This document shows positions 1 to 11,390 of a DNA stretch of 64,000 nt, in pieces. The stretch spans positions 3,580,501 to 3,644,500 of the forward strand of contig JAJFZO010000256.1 of assembly GCA_021397835.1 (NCBI GenBank). Direction: 5' to 3'. The notes beneath the pieces are model-generated. The model was not told the DNA's origin. It saw only the letters and a program-made list of their open reading frames with translations, and ran no database searches. The position numbers and the translations under genes are program-made. The DNA is from Moringa oleifera (taxonomy: Eukaryota; Streptophyta; Magnoliopsida; Brassicales; Moringaceae). The number at the start of each line of letters is the position of its first letter. Within the stretch, counting starts at the first letter, position 1.

Positions 1-740
1 TTTCTGATTTTAATTTTATGGATTCTCAATTAATTAAATAAGTAAATAATCTAATAATATATGAATTAAATTTTAAAATATTTAAATCTCATGATACTAT
101 TTATATTTAAAGTTATTTTATAAGTATGTTTTAAAGTCAATAAAAATAAACTTCAAAAATTTGTAGCATTTAAAGTCTAAAATAAACAGTATTAGTAACT
201 TAATAATGTGATTTTTTACATAAAAATAAATAAATAAAATTTTTTGAGAGAAAATAAATAAACTTAAAATGAAATAATTTAACATTTTTAAATTTCATTA
301 TGAACTCTTATTTGATAATTTTACTTAAGATATGGAAAATAATGTATTAAAATCATTATCTTCTTTTTTAAGGGAGTGGGGGGAGGAGGGTCGCTCGAAT
401 TTGACCAAATTTAAGGTGGATTACCTGTCGTCCTACTGAAGTAATAGGACCCATCAGCAGTTTCCAAAAAAATATAATCACCTGGAATCTGTGGGACCCA
501 AAGCCCACATAATCACATATCCACGTTTGACGGGCTGACGAGTCTGATGAGAGCAATGATCAGGTAGGCCAGCAACCATCACATCTCCTAGACCTGCGGG
601 CCTCCCATTGATTAGACCCGGCTACACAGACCGGTTACTTACAAATTCTTAATTTTCTTTTAACTTTTAATTGATTTTTCACATTTAAATATATTTTTAA
701 GTAGTTAACTTAACTTAAGATTTTTAATTATTTGAATGGA
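1..740. other. A/T-rich intergenic DNA with a GC-richer block at about 370-630
   Basis: The first 360 bases are almost pure A/T homopolymer-like spacer with no coding signal. About 370-630 is richer in G/C and holds short motifs such as GGGACCCAAAGCCCAC, which resemble plant promoter DNA more than coding DNA; frames here are short and unlike any family I know. No gene is supported. Confidence 0.5.
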
Positions 741-1130
741 TAATTACCTGGCAGTGTTGCTGTCACCTGGCAGCGAGGAACATGAAACTATGCATATGAT
801 TGACACGTGATGATTTCTGTGAAACAAGGAGACACGTGCATAAAATAAGGCTAGTGAGGAGAGAGAGAGATTGGAGGGATGAGAATGGCAAGGGGACACG
901 AGGGGGAAGACCGTTCCGACATTTGCTTCGTCGGATGCTGCGTCTTCCGACACCTCGTTGGTCCTTGGCTCCGTCAACGTGCATGTCTTTCTCTTCACTA
1001 CCTTCGATGCTTTACCTTCTACTAAAAAGGTTCCATTCTCTGCTTATTTACATTATTACCACTCTCAAATATGCTTACAGTGAGCAGTTGTTCCCCCCTG
1101 TTTTTCATGTATTTCTTATTGTTACATGAA
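741..1130. promoter_or_regulatory. orphan promoter-like segment with two G-boxes
   Basis: Two CACGTG cores, each preceded by GA (GACACGTG), lie at 804-809 and 833-838, 29 bp apart. This is the arrangement expected of bZIP/bHLH or ABRE-type sites in plant promoters. A further ACGT core occurs near 973. The flanking 900-1010 is GC-rich and open in several frames, but no frame gives a recognisable protein. It could be the promoter and first exon of a gene whose remainder is lost, or an old gene fragment. The motifs are seen directly; the function is inferred. Confidence 0.35.
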
Positions 1131-1199
1131 CCAGTTTTTCTTTTTTTTTTTTTTTACAATGGAGGTGTCACAAAAGAAAATTCATTCTCTTTGAAAATT

Positions 1200-3710
1200 T
1201 AAAATTAACGACAAAACAGACCTTCAAATTTTTTTGAAAAGATTCAAACTTGAATTTGATCTACAAATCAAAGCTTGCTTACCAATGGTTTGAAAAACTT
1301 CCAAAATTCTAAAGAAATTCAAACCTGAGCTTGGCCTACTGGTCTGACTCTTGAAAAACTTATCAATAGACTGAAACTCTGAAATAACAGTTATCATTTC
1401 ATGTGTTGAATAAATGCAACTGTGTGCTCTAACACATGATGGAAATCTAGTGAGAGGAATGCTATGCACCAATCTCATTCTATGAAACTATTCATAATTT
1501 ATTGTATGTAAAACATAAAACAAACTATTGGTTGATTTCAATGGGTTTGCACCTCTTCTACTAGCTGACTGGGAGATAGAGATTGAGTTGATTATTAAAC
1601 CAAAGCCGAAGGACTAGCAATGGCAGAATGGGCAACAGTCTGGTCAATAGCAAGACCTATCTGACGTTCGAAAACCGGTTGCAGAGGACACCAAGTTAAT
1701 GGGAAATGATGGGAGAAAGTGCTGAAGGAGGAAGCACCAAACAAACTAAAAGTCATAAACTACTGCAAGGAGAACAGAGTTAACAAGGAAAATCTCTAAA
1801 AACCATATCAAACACACAGATTGGCTCATATTAAAGCAAGATATAAGCACATGGGTTCAGAATCTAAAACAAGCAATAACAGAATCTTTGCAGCATTGGA
1901 GCATAGAACATTTCTTTTGAGCTTTGCTGTGATCACAGGTCTATCCTGGGACAAAAACTAAACTACGAGCTTTACAACAAGATTTCATTGAAACTGCAAA
2001 TAAAAAAGATTAGAACACAAGAAACCATGGGAAGAGATAAATGTTACTTACGTATCTGTGAAGATGGTCTAAAAGGGTACTTTGACATCGTCCATCTATA
2101 TGGAGAAGCTACCATGAAAGGCATGCCAAGCTGTTGTCACAAACTGGTAGGAGTCTGTATGATCTAAGAATCAGTTACACTTATGGGTTCTATTCTACTT
2201 CTACCATGCAATAAGAAGAATCTCTCAGGATTATAAGAGGTTACTTGAGATCACCAAATCTAAATAGTGCCATTGTGCAATTTATAATCATTGCAGTTGA
2301 TTATTGATACCAAAATCCAAATACTAGAGTGAAAGACTTTCAACCACCTACAACTTCCGACATCTTCTCAGTAAAAGTTTTTTTGTCATGGCAATATTGT
2401 CAGGGCAGACCAATAAAAGCAAAAACAGATCTAAAATTCTTAGTATTGACATCATTCGACATTTAAACAGAACTAACCCATATTTCCCAGCCGTGTTTAT
2501 CGTAACTACGATTAAGCCTCGATGACTAATCCAGTCAGAGGCTCAAGCAGCTTGGCAAAATTTAATAGAAACCAGTTTCTTCTCAATCGAACAAAAAAGT
2601 AAAAAGAGAAAATAGTTTCCATCACATGGCCAAGAGGCAAGTCAGAAGGACTTGAATTTTATGTGTCAGCTATCATAGTAACAAGCCTCAGGAAAATGAC
2701 TTGAAGAAATCATACCTCAGAAACTCACATGAGGTGGTTTAGGAAACATTAACATATGAGTCAGATGGAACCCATTTTTCTACAATTTAAATCAAACAAT
2801 CTGACATCTATGTTGTAATAAAAATGAAATCACATCTATCTTGCAACATAGTGTAATTTCTTAGCAATTATACAGTATTTAATGATGTCCGGAATGCATG
2901 AACATGCTGCAATCAAACTGAAACTGGAACAGTAAGCACTCTAAAACTATCACATGCCATTGAATGTGATATAGATAAGAGCGGAACTAGACATGGCACT
3001 ATCACGCTGATGCCAAGATTTCAACTTTTTGTGTCTCTCGAGCAACTTCTTAGCAACCAAGAAACAAATCAAAATGCCTAATTCCTTTGAACATTTAGGA
3101 CAGCACTTTGAAGCTCAGGCATGGAGCAAGCAATGATTAAGGTAACTAACTTGGCAAAGGATATTTTAAAAAATTTGAAACCAGACATAGAATAGCATTG
3201 ACTGGTCTCATATAACGACGTCGTGAGACTTGATACTGAGGAAAATAATAGCAATTACCAGGAATCACAGGCAAAAATGCAAAATCTCGCCCGTCACCAA
3301 GTGTTGCAAATTGCAACATCCACCCATGATTCATGACATACAGCTTCTGAAATTCCAGCATTTAATTTGAAACTCTGTCCCTTTGGTATTGGTTTCCCAG
3401 CAGCTAAGGACATTGTTCTGTCTTAAGATAGTTATCAAGCTGCGGAGGCTCCCTTACCCATTTTGTTTGGAAGAAGAAAAAGGAAAAAGAATCCACCATT
3501 AAGCTTATGGAGCAACAGCTATACTAATTCAGCTACATTATTAATTGCAACCATAATTATATTCAAACAAAACTTTTAGTGTTAGAGGAACAACAGCCAG
3601 TATCAGTAAATCCATAGAGACCCCTCCTTTTACGTGGAAAATAAAAATGCAAATATACCATTGTATCCATCCTCTGGGACATAGCCACAAACATCAGGCA
3701 TGCACAGCCC
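1200..3710. other. mid-GC region without a firm gene; possible untranslated exons of the LYR gene
   Basis: This 2.5 kb is clearly richer in G/C than the A/T spacers elsewhere and looks like plant intron or UTR sequence. On the minus strand there are exon-like segments with good splice signals, for example one ending at a GTAAGTAAC donor near 2052 and one near 3267-3349 flanked by TTTCAG and GTAATT. None encodes a protein I recognise. The minus-strand LYR-motif gene ends just to the right, so these may be spliced 3'UTR or readthrough exons. RNA reads would be needed to tell. Confidence 0.3.
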
Positions 3711-4062
3711 TCAACCATAACAGATCTCTTTCAACTTCTTTGCAGCCGATTCATCCACCGAATACTGCAATCACCATAACACCGGAATAGGTCCCTCTAT
3801 CCTCACAACAAGCAACCTATATATACACACACGCGTACATACAAAATTATAAAAGCAAAATATTCACCTTGTTGAGGACCCAAATGGAGTGGTTATACGC
3901 TCGGTGGAAGAGCTCCTCGAGAGATTTGGTGTCCTTAACATCAACTTCCCTGTAGTTGACGAAGTTCTCGCGAGCGTATTTTGCGTAGTACGGCCTGGTC
4001 TCCACTGGCAAATGCCTAAGCAGCCTCAAAACGGCGCCGTAAATTCTCAATGCTCTCTCCAT
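3711..4062 (-). CDS. LYR motif-containing protein (LYRM9/At3g19508-like), small mitochondrial
   Basis: Two coding exons on the minus strand: 4062-3868 (65 codons from ATG) and 3764-3711 (17 codons plus TGA). They are joined by a GT-AG intron (3867-3765) in phase 0, giving 82 aa. The protein opens MERALRIYGAVLRLLRHLP; the LYR-type helix with the Tyr/Leu/Arg pattern is near residues 8-16, followed by RPYYAKYARENF. The second exon reads YSVDESAAKKLKEICYG. Length and both ends match the plant LYRM9-like family annotated as At3g19508. LYR proteins are small mitochondrial matrix factors that use the L-Y-R helix to dock to acyl carrier protein and assist assembly of Fe-S or respiratory complexes; the exact client of this member is not known to me. 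Upstream DNA carries GGGCCC/TGGGCT motifs typical of genes for organelle proteins. Confidence 0.88.
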
Positions 4063-4154
4063 TTCTCTAACTCCGTCCTCTGATGATCCGTCTCTTCACT
4101 TTTCTCCTCTGGTCCGCACAGTAGTTTCTCGTGGACCTCCCCTCATGAACCGCC

Positions 4155-4200
4155 ATTTATCGGGCCCGTATGGGCTCCACCTAGACAGGATAGAGCCTTG
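4155..4200 (-). promoter_or_regulatory. site II-like GCCCA motifs upstream of the LYR gene
   Basis: Within 100 bp upstream of the LYR-gene ATG there is GGGCCC at 4162-4167 and TGGGCT at 4171-4176 (GCCCA/GGGCCC on the gene strand). Such site II elements are bound by TCP factors and are common in front of plant genes for mitochondrial, ribosomal and cell-cycle proteins. Position and motif are seen; TCP binding is inference. Confidence 0.4.
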
Positions 4201-5521
4201 GGGCCTTCACTGACCAAGCTCACTTCAGAATCCTATTCCTGATATTCATTAAACGGTGATGATGTGGGATCATGTCGTCAGGTTCCAGTTTTGTTTAATT
4301 CTTTTGAAATATACAAAACAAATCAAATACATTAAACAGATTAAAGATTGATATTATACAAACCCCAAACTCAAATTAAAATTAAATCAAAATCAAATTG
4401 TGTTAAATCAAACTCAAATATAAATCTAACTTCATATATAAAATTAATTTATATATTCAAAAATATGTCACAAAATAAATTAAAAATAAAGTAAACTTTT
4501 AACTTAACTGACATATATTATATTTAATTAAACTAAAATAATAATGACATTATCACAACAGTCACAATCCAATCAAAATATGTTAGATTTGATTCTTCAG
4601 CCATCGAATTTTTGTCCCATTAGTCTAACAATTTTCATTACCAGAATGACTCAACTTAGATCCAATTTAAATATAAAATAATTTTCAAATGATAACATCG
4701 AACTATCTACAAAGATAAACAAGATGAAAACGATAAATCAATCTGCCAACATATTCTCAATTTCCTCTTTGCATAATCCAAAACATTATATTTGGAAAAA
4801 AATATCTAAAATGCAAATATTTAGAATTCATTTTGTCATTTAATTATATCTTCATGTTTATTGCACAAAGAATTGGCCTACTCCTCATCCATGACGTTCT
4901 GCACCAGTCAGATTGGACATACGTAGAAATTCAACACATTGTTCATGGTACTCGATGAGGCACGAATCACTTAAACGTACAGCATTAATTAATGCAAACA
5001 TTAATGTATTTAGACGAATTTTTCTCGAACTGAACTTCAGTAGACCCACGAGAAATTCATATTTCCTTTAGTATTTATTTTTATCTTTTTTAAAATAAAT
5101 TTTTGTGATTCAAAATAGAACATGCATATTATCCAGCTTCGAATAAAACGTGTCAGCAGCCGAACCCAGAAAAAGTTAGAACTCCACGTCCCACGGTTAC
5201 CCTTGTCCACGCAAAGGTTTCCATTTCCTTACCAAAATTTCCTGGCAAGAAAATGAGAGAAATCAAGAAAGAAAGTGAAAGATATGAGTTACCAATCAAT
5301 GCAAACCTCAGAGCGAACACGCACAATCAAGTAATCGCTTACAACCACCAATTCCGTCCATGAAAGACATAACCAATCGCTTCTGGTGGTTACGACTTGG
5401 CGAATCTGCTGCCGCTCGTTCTCTCTTTAAATTCAGAGCAAGCTTCCTGAACTTTCTCTCCACATTTTCCCATACCCCAAAGAACCTGAAGTTAACGAGC
5501 AAAACTCAGAATCTTACGAGA
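4201..5521. other. intergenic DNA between divergent genes
   Basis: This spacer separates the minus-strand LYR gene from the plus-strand gene starting at 5522. Most of 4300-5110 is A/T-rich with no coding signal. From about 5140 to 5520 the composition rises and looks like a proximal promoter and 5' leader. An open in-frame stretch continues upstream of the preferred start to an ATG at 5360 and is described under that gene. Confidence 0.5.
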
Positions 5522-7087
5522 ATGATGGACATTTGGTCGTGGATATGTGAGCTTCCCCACTCGGACGAGTGGGCAGCCTCGGACTCGCAGCTGATGTTCG
5601 AGCTCGCGAGTTCTTCTCTAAGTCAGGACGAGTTACCTCGTTCAATCCAACTCAAGGCCGAAAGAAGCTCGAGCTCCGACTCGGCCACTTCACTCACCTT
5701 CTCGGTATGCATAGAGGGCTTTCCCTCTCTCAAAGCTCCAAAGACACTCTGGGTATCTGACACGTGTCCTTTGTCATCTGAGAAACCGTTCCTCCCACTC
5801 TTACTCCAGCTTCTCCAGGAAACCATCACCCGCTCACCCTTGACGCATGACAGCACGTGCCCCAGGTCGCAACTCCAAAAACTCAAATCCGACCCGGTCG
5901 AATGGATCATGGACTCTCACTCACCCGAGTCGCTGTCCAGCTTCTTCAACCTAGTTTTCATCACGCGCTTGTTTTGGTTGTGCGCATGCGACGAGCCCAG
6001 CGAAGTCGGTTCCTTCTACTTCCAATCCCTGCTGGGTCCCAGCCTTGAAGCCTTAACATGCAAAGACGCGCCTGTGCTGCGAACGTTTTTTATTTCAGTG
6101 GGCGTAGACGCTGAGCTCTGCTTCATTCGTACCTTCGGCTACTTGTTAACCAAATGGCTGATTTCCAGGGAAATCGGAGTCGGATTACAAACCCTAAACC
6201 CGTTGCCACGTCAGCATCTAGGGTTTTCTTATGCAACAGAAGCCCATGGATTTTGGACTTTAAAAGGTTACATACCAATTTTGGGGATGAAACTCACGAA
6301 TTTCAATAATCAAATGAGTAAATTCCCAATTGTCGAAGCCAAAGAGGCAGTGCTGAGATACGCCTTGGCGCACCAACAACTTGAAGCCGTCATCCAGATG
6401 GATTATTCAGTTGGATTCCACGATGGGTATATTCAAGTGAGTGCACGTGTCAATAATATACGCCTCCACGTGTCTTGTCTAGGATTGGGTAACAAAAAAG
6501 AGATGGATTATGCGGAGGAAAGGCATTTCCCATCTCGGATTCGAGTTTGGGTCGGACCAGAAGTCGGGTCAAATTACACGGCCGGGCTAAGCTTGGGTCG
6601 ATCGACAAATAACGAAGAGAGAGAAGTGGAAATACAGAGAATAATGAAGGGTAGTTTCGGAAAAGTGAAAGCACCAACAGTGAAAGCAAGAGCGAGGACG
6701 TCCACGAGGACGAAGATCAAGAACTGGAGGTGCGACCAAGACGCGCAAGGGAATGCAGCAATATTCGACGCCATTTTGTGCGACAAATCAACAAGTCATG
6801 AGATAATCGCTTCCAACCATGTTAATTCGGAGGCGTTCAGAGATCGGTATACGGGAGCGAACAGACCGTTTACGAAAACCGGGGGGTTGGTTTTCGCCGG
6901 AGATGAGTTCGGCGAGCGAGTGGAGTGGAGAGTGAGCAGAGAGATGGAAGGGAGTGTGTTGAAATGGAGGATCGGAGGGCAGGTCTGGTTGAGTTATTGG
7001 GCTAACAAGGTGAAGAGTTGCTATTATGAGACGAGGTTTGTGGAGTGGTGCGATGAGATTGACTTGCCTTTGATTCCTGAAAAATAG
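5522..7087 (+). CDS. conserved plant protein of unknown function, intronless
   Basis: Single uninterrupted reading frame of 521 aa starting MMDIWSWICELPHSDEWA and ending at TAG 7087. I recall uncharacterised proteins of this type from other dicots, with the same tryptophan-rich opening, a central HLGFSYATEAHGFW block, an RHFPSRIRVWVGPEVG block and a C-terminal VLKWRIGGQVWLSYW block, but I know no assigned function or named domain. There is no clear membrane segment. The charged, Arg/Lys-rich part (around EREVEIQR to KIKNWRCDQDA) could bind nucleic acid, which is speculation. Start choice: the frame stays open upstream to an ATG at 5360 (575 aa in total), but the MDIWSWICELP opening is the one I associate with the family, so I take 5522 (5525 is equally possible). 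Codon use looks like a normal expressed gene. Confidence 0.82.
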   Translation: MMDIWSWICELPHSDEWAASDSQLMFELASSSLSQDELPRSIQLKAERSSSSDSATSLTFSVCIEGFPSLKAPKTLWVSDTCPLSSEKPFLPLLLQLLQETITRSPLTHDSTCPRSQLQKLKSDPVEWIMDSHSPESLSSFFNLVFITRLFWLCACDEPSEVGSFYFQSLLGPSLEALTCKDAPVLRTFFISVGVDAELCFIRTFGYLLTKWLISREIGVGLQTLNPLPRQHLGFSYATEAHGFWTLKGYIPILGMKLTNFNNQMSKFPIVEAKEAVLRYALAHQQLEAVIQMDYSVGFHDGYIQVSARVNNIRLHVSCLGLGNKKEMDYAEERHFPSRIRVWVGPEVGSNYTAGLSLGRSTNNEEREVEIQRIMKGSFGKVKAPTVKARARTSTRTKIKNWRCDQDAQGNAAIFDAILCDKSTSHEIIASNHVNSEAFRDRYTGANRPFTKTGGLVFAGDEFGERVEWRVSREMEGSVLKWRIGGQVWLSYWANKVKSCYYETRFVEWCDEIDLPLIPEK

Positions 7088-9300
7088 AGTAGCAAGAGGC
7101 TCTGCTCTGTGTACATGTACCTACTGAAAAGGGTGATATATCAAAAATAAATTTTTACCTTAAAATATTTTAATTTAGTTATGTTATTGAAATATATATA
7201 TATATATATATTACTTAAATTTTGAATTATCATTTTTCAATCTCGATGCATCTAATTTTAAATAAATATTGAAATAAATCAGACATTATTCGTATTTTTA
7301 ATAAAATTATTATACTTAATTTAATTTAAATTATATCATATTTTCATTTTTAAAAATATGTAAATTAAAATATTATTTAGTGAAATATTTAAATTATCTT
7401 CATAACAAATTTTAAAATTTTTAAATATTAAAAATATTTTTAAATTTTTGTTATAGTATAAATTTTTTAAAATATTCAATATTCAAAAAATTATTTTTGA
7501 TCCTATATTGAAAATTTGTTTACATTAGTAAAAAAATAAATTAAAATTTGTTTCAAAAGATCTCCAATTTGAAGTATCTTTTTAAAAAATTAAAAATAAT
7601 TATTGATTTAAACAAAATTGATATTTTAAGCATAAAATTAATAAAAAAATTACAAGAGTTTTATAAATTTACTGTTCAAGTTTCAAAAGTTAAATTGTTT
7701 ACAAATCACTTATTAAATATAAAAAAGATTTTGACTTTTACATACTTATATATTCATTTTAAAACTGTAAATGAATTTATAGTAAAAACATTGACAAAGC
7801 ATAAAACATCTTATGCAAATTAAATTAATATCATATTATAGAATAACATTTAATGTTATTATTTTTTATGTATTTTTACTACCTTCTTGCTCTTATGATG
7901 TCATTGCTTCATAAAACATATAAAAAGCCTTAAACTCCTTGCCTTGTGAAATCTCATATCAATTCTAAGTAAATATACACAAATTAATAGGAAATATTTA
8001 TTATGATGTTTATTGAAAATTTTCAAATCCATATTCATAAACAATAATTATACTCACATAAAATATAACGTTATAATATATACATATATTTAAAAAATAT
8101 GAACTCATAAAATGTTCAAAAATAAAGAAATTAAAGATTTATTGTAGAAGTTTTCTACTCATTATTTCATATATATCTTAAAACATATTAAATAAATTAT
8201 TTTTCAAGAAGAACAACTGTAAACAAAATAATCTTATATTGTTTTGAAGATTTCAACAAGAACAGAAAAAAATTTGAATTTAATTTATAGATATTTAATT
8301 TTTGATTGTTTTATATGAAGAAAAGTGGATAAAATAAGAAAAATATATAAAAATGTAAACCTTAAAATTTCATGGGTCTTAATGTAATTGAGAAAAACAG
8401 TAATTTTAGTTTACCATCAAAAAATTTTTATTTAAAAATTTTAGAATATAAATACATATATATTTGAAAAGGTTTTTTTAAAAATAAAAATCAAAACTAT
8501 TTTTATGAAAAAAAATCATAAAATAATTTTAAAAATATATAAATGTATTTACTTGATCATATAAAAATATGTGAGAGTTAGATATAGGAATCGGTAAACA
8601 TAAATTGTCATTAAAATTAAAATACAATCAATTTAATACAAATTTTAAAAATAAAACTAAAATTCTATTAAAAATAAAAACAAAAAAAAAGACACAAACT
8701 TCTTACCAATGTTTGAAAGTATGCTTATTTATTAATAATAAAAATAAATAAAAATAAAAATAAAAATCAGATTCTGAATAAGTTAATAAAAATTTTTAAT
8801 TGTACATTTTTAAGTAGGATTGAGTATTTTCAATTGAGAAAAAATAATATTATATATTTAATGAAATTATATTATTTTTAAAATAAATAAAAATTAGCAC
8901 ATTTAACATTAATTTATTTACTAATAATAACCATTTTTAAAAAAATAAGTAAAATTTGCATCACCCATCAACATAATAATTATGATATATTTGATTTTTT
9001 ATTTTACTTAAATTTGAGATTGTGACTCCAGTTTTTTAACTTTAAATTTATATATAATTTATATATTTATATTTATATTTTATAAAAAATAATTTAAAAA
9101 ACCTGAAATTCATTCGAATTTTTTTACCCTCGTTTTTTAAGTAGAGAGAAAATGGACAAAAATAAGGATGCCCATAAAGGGATCTATTTATTTTATGTAG
9201 TTATCTGAAATCTAATATAATCCCCTGTATTTAATTAAAAGAGGAATATACAGAATTAACCCTAACCTTCCAAAATTTTACAGCAGAGATTAGGGGAGCA
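7088..9300. other. A/T-rich intergenic spacer with an AT microsatellite
   Basis: Almost continuous A/T-rich DNA with runs such as AATTTTAAAAATTT and an (AT)n tract at about 7192-7211. Open frames here, including one of about 90 codons near 7548, are made of Lys, Ile, Asn, Leu and Phe only, as expected from base composition, and are not genes. Some stretches resemble the MITE-like repeat described at 32.6-34.8 kb, but no complete copy can be delimited. Confidence 0.6.
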
Positions 9301-9626
9301 TGTACTAGTAGGCTCCTGGGAACTAGCCCACTTACCAACCAGTCCCAGGCCACTTGTCTGCAACTGCTGGCCGGTCCCTGAACCTATGGTATCGTGTCAT
9401 TTAGTGACATGAATATTTCGTGCTCTGATTCATCTGCGGACTGTGGACGATGAAGGGCATAATTAATGTAAGCGTCACCTGTCAGCTCAGACCATTGGAC
9501 CAACCGTCAAAGTAATTATTCTCACTTCCCTGCTTTTTCACTTTACAAACCCTTCCATTTCAGTTCTGCAAATATCTCTTCAGTCCTATCTCTTTTCCGA
9601 GCTGATCCATATCCCCATAATTTTCG
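9301..9626 (+). promoter_or_regulatory. probable promoter and 5' leader of the GRF zinc-finger gene
   Basis: Composition rises sharply from A/T-rich spacer to promoter-like DNA here. A pyrimidine-rich leader (around 9535-9620) runs to CG|GTCAGT at 9626/9627, a plausible splice donor. No start codon opens a long frame before it, so this would be a non-coding first exon. The transcription start cannot be fixed from sequence. Confidence 0.4.
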
Positions 9627-11345
9627 GTCAGTTATGTGTATCTCTTATAATTATTCATTTAATATTTTCCTTGTTTTTTAAATTATTCTGCAACTTATAT
9701 GGAAGCGATGTCTCGATATAGTCAAATTTAGTCTGTTCTCCTTTTTCATTTTCGGGGTTTGAGTTATGTTTTACTTGGCATTGGTTTAGTCATCTTTGAA
9801 TTCGACGCTGGCAGTTCATCTTTCTACTGGGTCTTGGAAATTCCTCTTTGTTGAATTGTTAGGACTTGTTCATGCATTGTTGCTGTGATGTCTATGATTT
9901 TAGTGCAGTTGAATTGGTTGGTTGTGTTTGGAAGCAGAACAGGGACCAAAACGAAAATGAAGAGCTTATTGAACTTTCTTTTAGATCAGTCAGTGGTAAA
10001 TCTTATGAAATTTTGTGGACATTTACCGGGATACAACTTTAATGGTATAAATATTTGTTGATTTTGTGTGTGTTTATGAACTGCACAGCTTGGCTTTTTG
10101 AGTTTGCTCAGAGTTTGTTTAAGCCATACTTGGCTCTAGGTTTGCAAACTCCTTGCTTACAAAGTTGAGTTTTGTGACACATGATTCACTCAGATGAATA
10201 ATCATATTTTTCATAATCAATTTCTGGACAATTCAGAGTGATATCCTTAGCAAGCATTGGGTTGGAAAAATTAATGAATAGAGTAGCAAATATGATTCGA
10301 TGCACTGAGTAGCTAATGTCTGTACTGCCAGGGAAGTAATTTACTGGGAAAGGACTTGAGGCAAGCTGATAACATTTAGAGATTTATGAGTGTGGCAGCT
10401 CTTTTGTTTTTGTTTCCCATGTGTTTAATGCTTTTTCTGGTATTGAGTCATTTCTACTAGTTTGGTGTGGGAACTTTCAGAATTTGTATTACTATGTCCC
10501 GATAGAGGGACAGAGAGCTGAGTCTAGAGTAGTTTACCTTGGCCGTAGTGCTCATTTTCCTACCGTTATCTCATAAACCGGCTATTCTGAAATACAATCT
10601 GTCTGGGACCTCAAAAAGAAAATTTACCTTAGCTAAGATCTAATGAGCATACTTAAATTACTATTTTGAAATATTGCGTTCTGTTTCTTTCTTTGATAAG
10701 TATTGCCTGTTATAACCGTGTTAAATACCGGCAAGTAAATGTTTGTAGGCTACATAGAGAACTCAAAGAAGCTAGTGAAAAAGCTGGAAGTGAGCCAAGC
10801 ATATACGTGTCTAGGCTGAACATTTACTCTCAAGTTTGAATTGGATTGATCTTGAGCACTTAGCTTAAGTTTCATATTCGAGCAAAGTCAAGCTTGGATG
10901 ATTCTATTCTCACTTGTAGCACTTCCTTGTGGTAGTTAGATATCTAGAGTAGAAAAGGATTTTGGGGTTGCGGGCATTTACTTGCTGGAGATCTTGAGGA
11001 ATGCTATGTAACATTTGATTCTTATTGCTCTATATATAAGAAATATTGCCAGTTAGCCTCCTGTTGTATTTCTCTTTCTTGACATTCTGGGGCATGATCA
11101 GAACTTCATATGAAACCATTTTGACAAGAGTGCTCCAATCTAAACTCCGTCAAAGTAACATCCTAGGTAATCAGCAGCTTCTTAGTTAGAATTTATTTAT
11201 TTATTTATTTTGAGTTAAGAGTTTAAGCACATAACCGAGTATCCAACATAGTCTGTGAGATGTAATTTAAATGGTTACATGGCTTGTTCCAAGTTGATGA
11301 TGACTGATTATTAATTAATTATTTGAACATTTTTGTTGTTTCAAG
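9627..11345 (+). other. probable 5'UTR intron of the GRF zinc-finger gene
   Basis: About 1.7 kb of T-rich, non-coding DNA of intron-like composition lies between a donor-like GTCAGT at 9627 and a strong acceptor TTTTTGTTGTTTCAAG ending at 11345. The GRF coding start follows 45 bases later. Long leader introns are common in plant genes. The donor is the weaker call. Confidence 0.45.
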
Positions 11346-11390
11346 TTGTCACAAAGTGAAAGTTTCTTGCCAATAGGCTTAACTGAATCG

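Noticed and set aside
800..1129. 109-codon plus-strand frame over the G-box region
   Set aside because: The start overlaps the G-box motifs, the product is unlike any known protein and ends in T-rich low-complexity sequence.
7548..7823. 91-codon open frame on the plus strand
   Set aside because: It consists almost only of Lys, Ile, Leu, Asn and Phe from A/T-rich DNA, and has no family or neighbour support.
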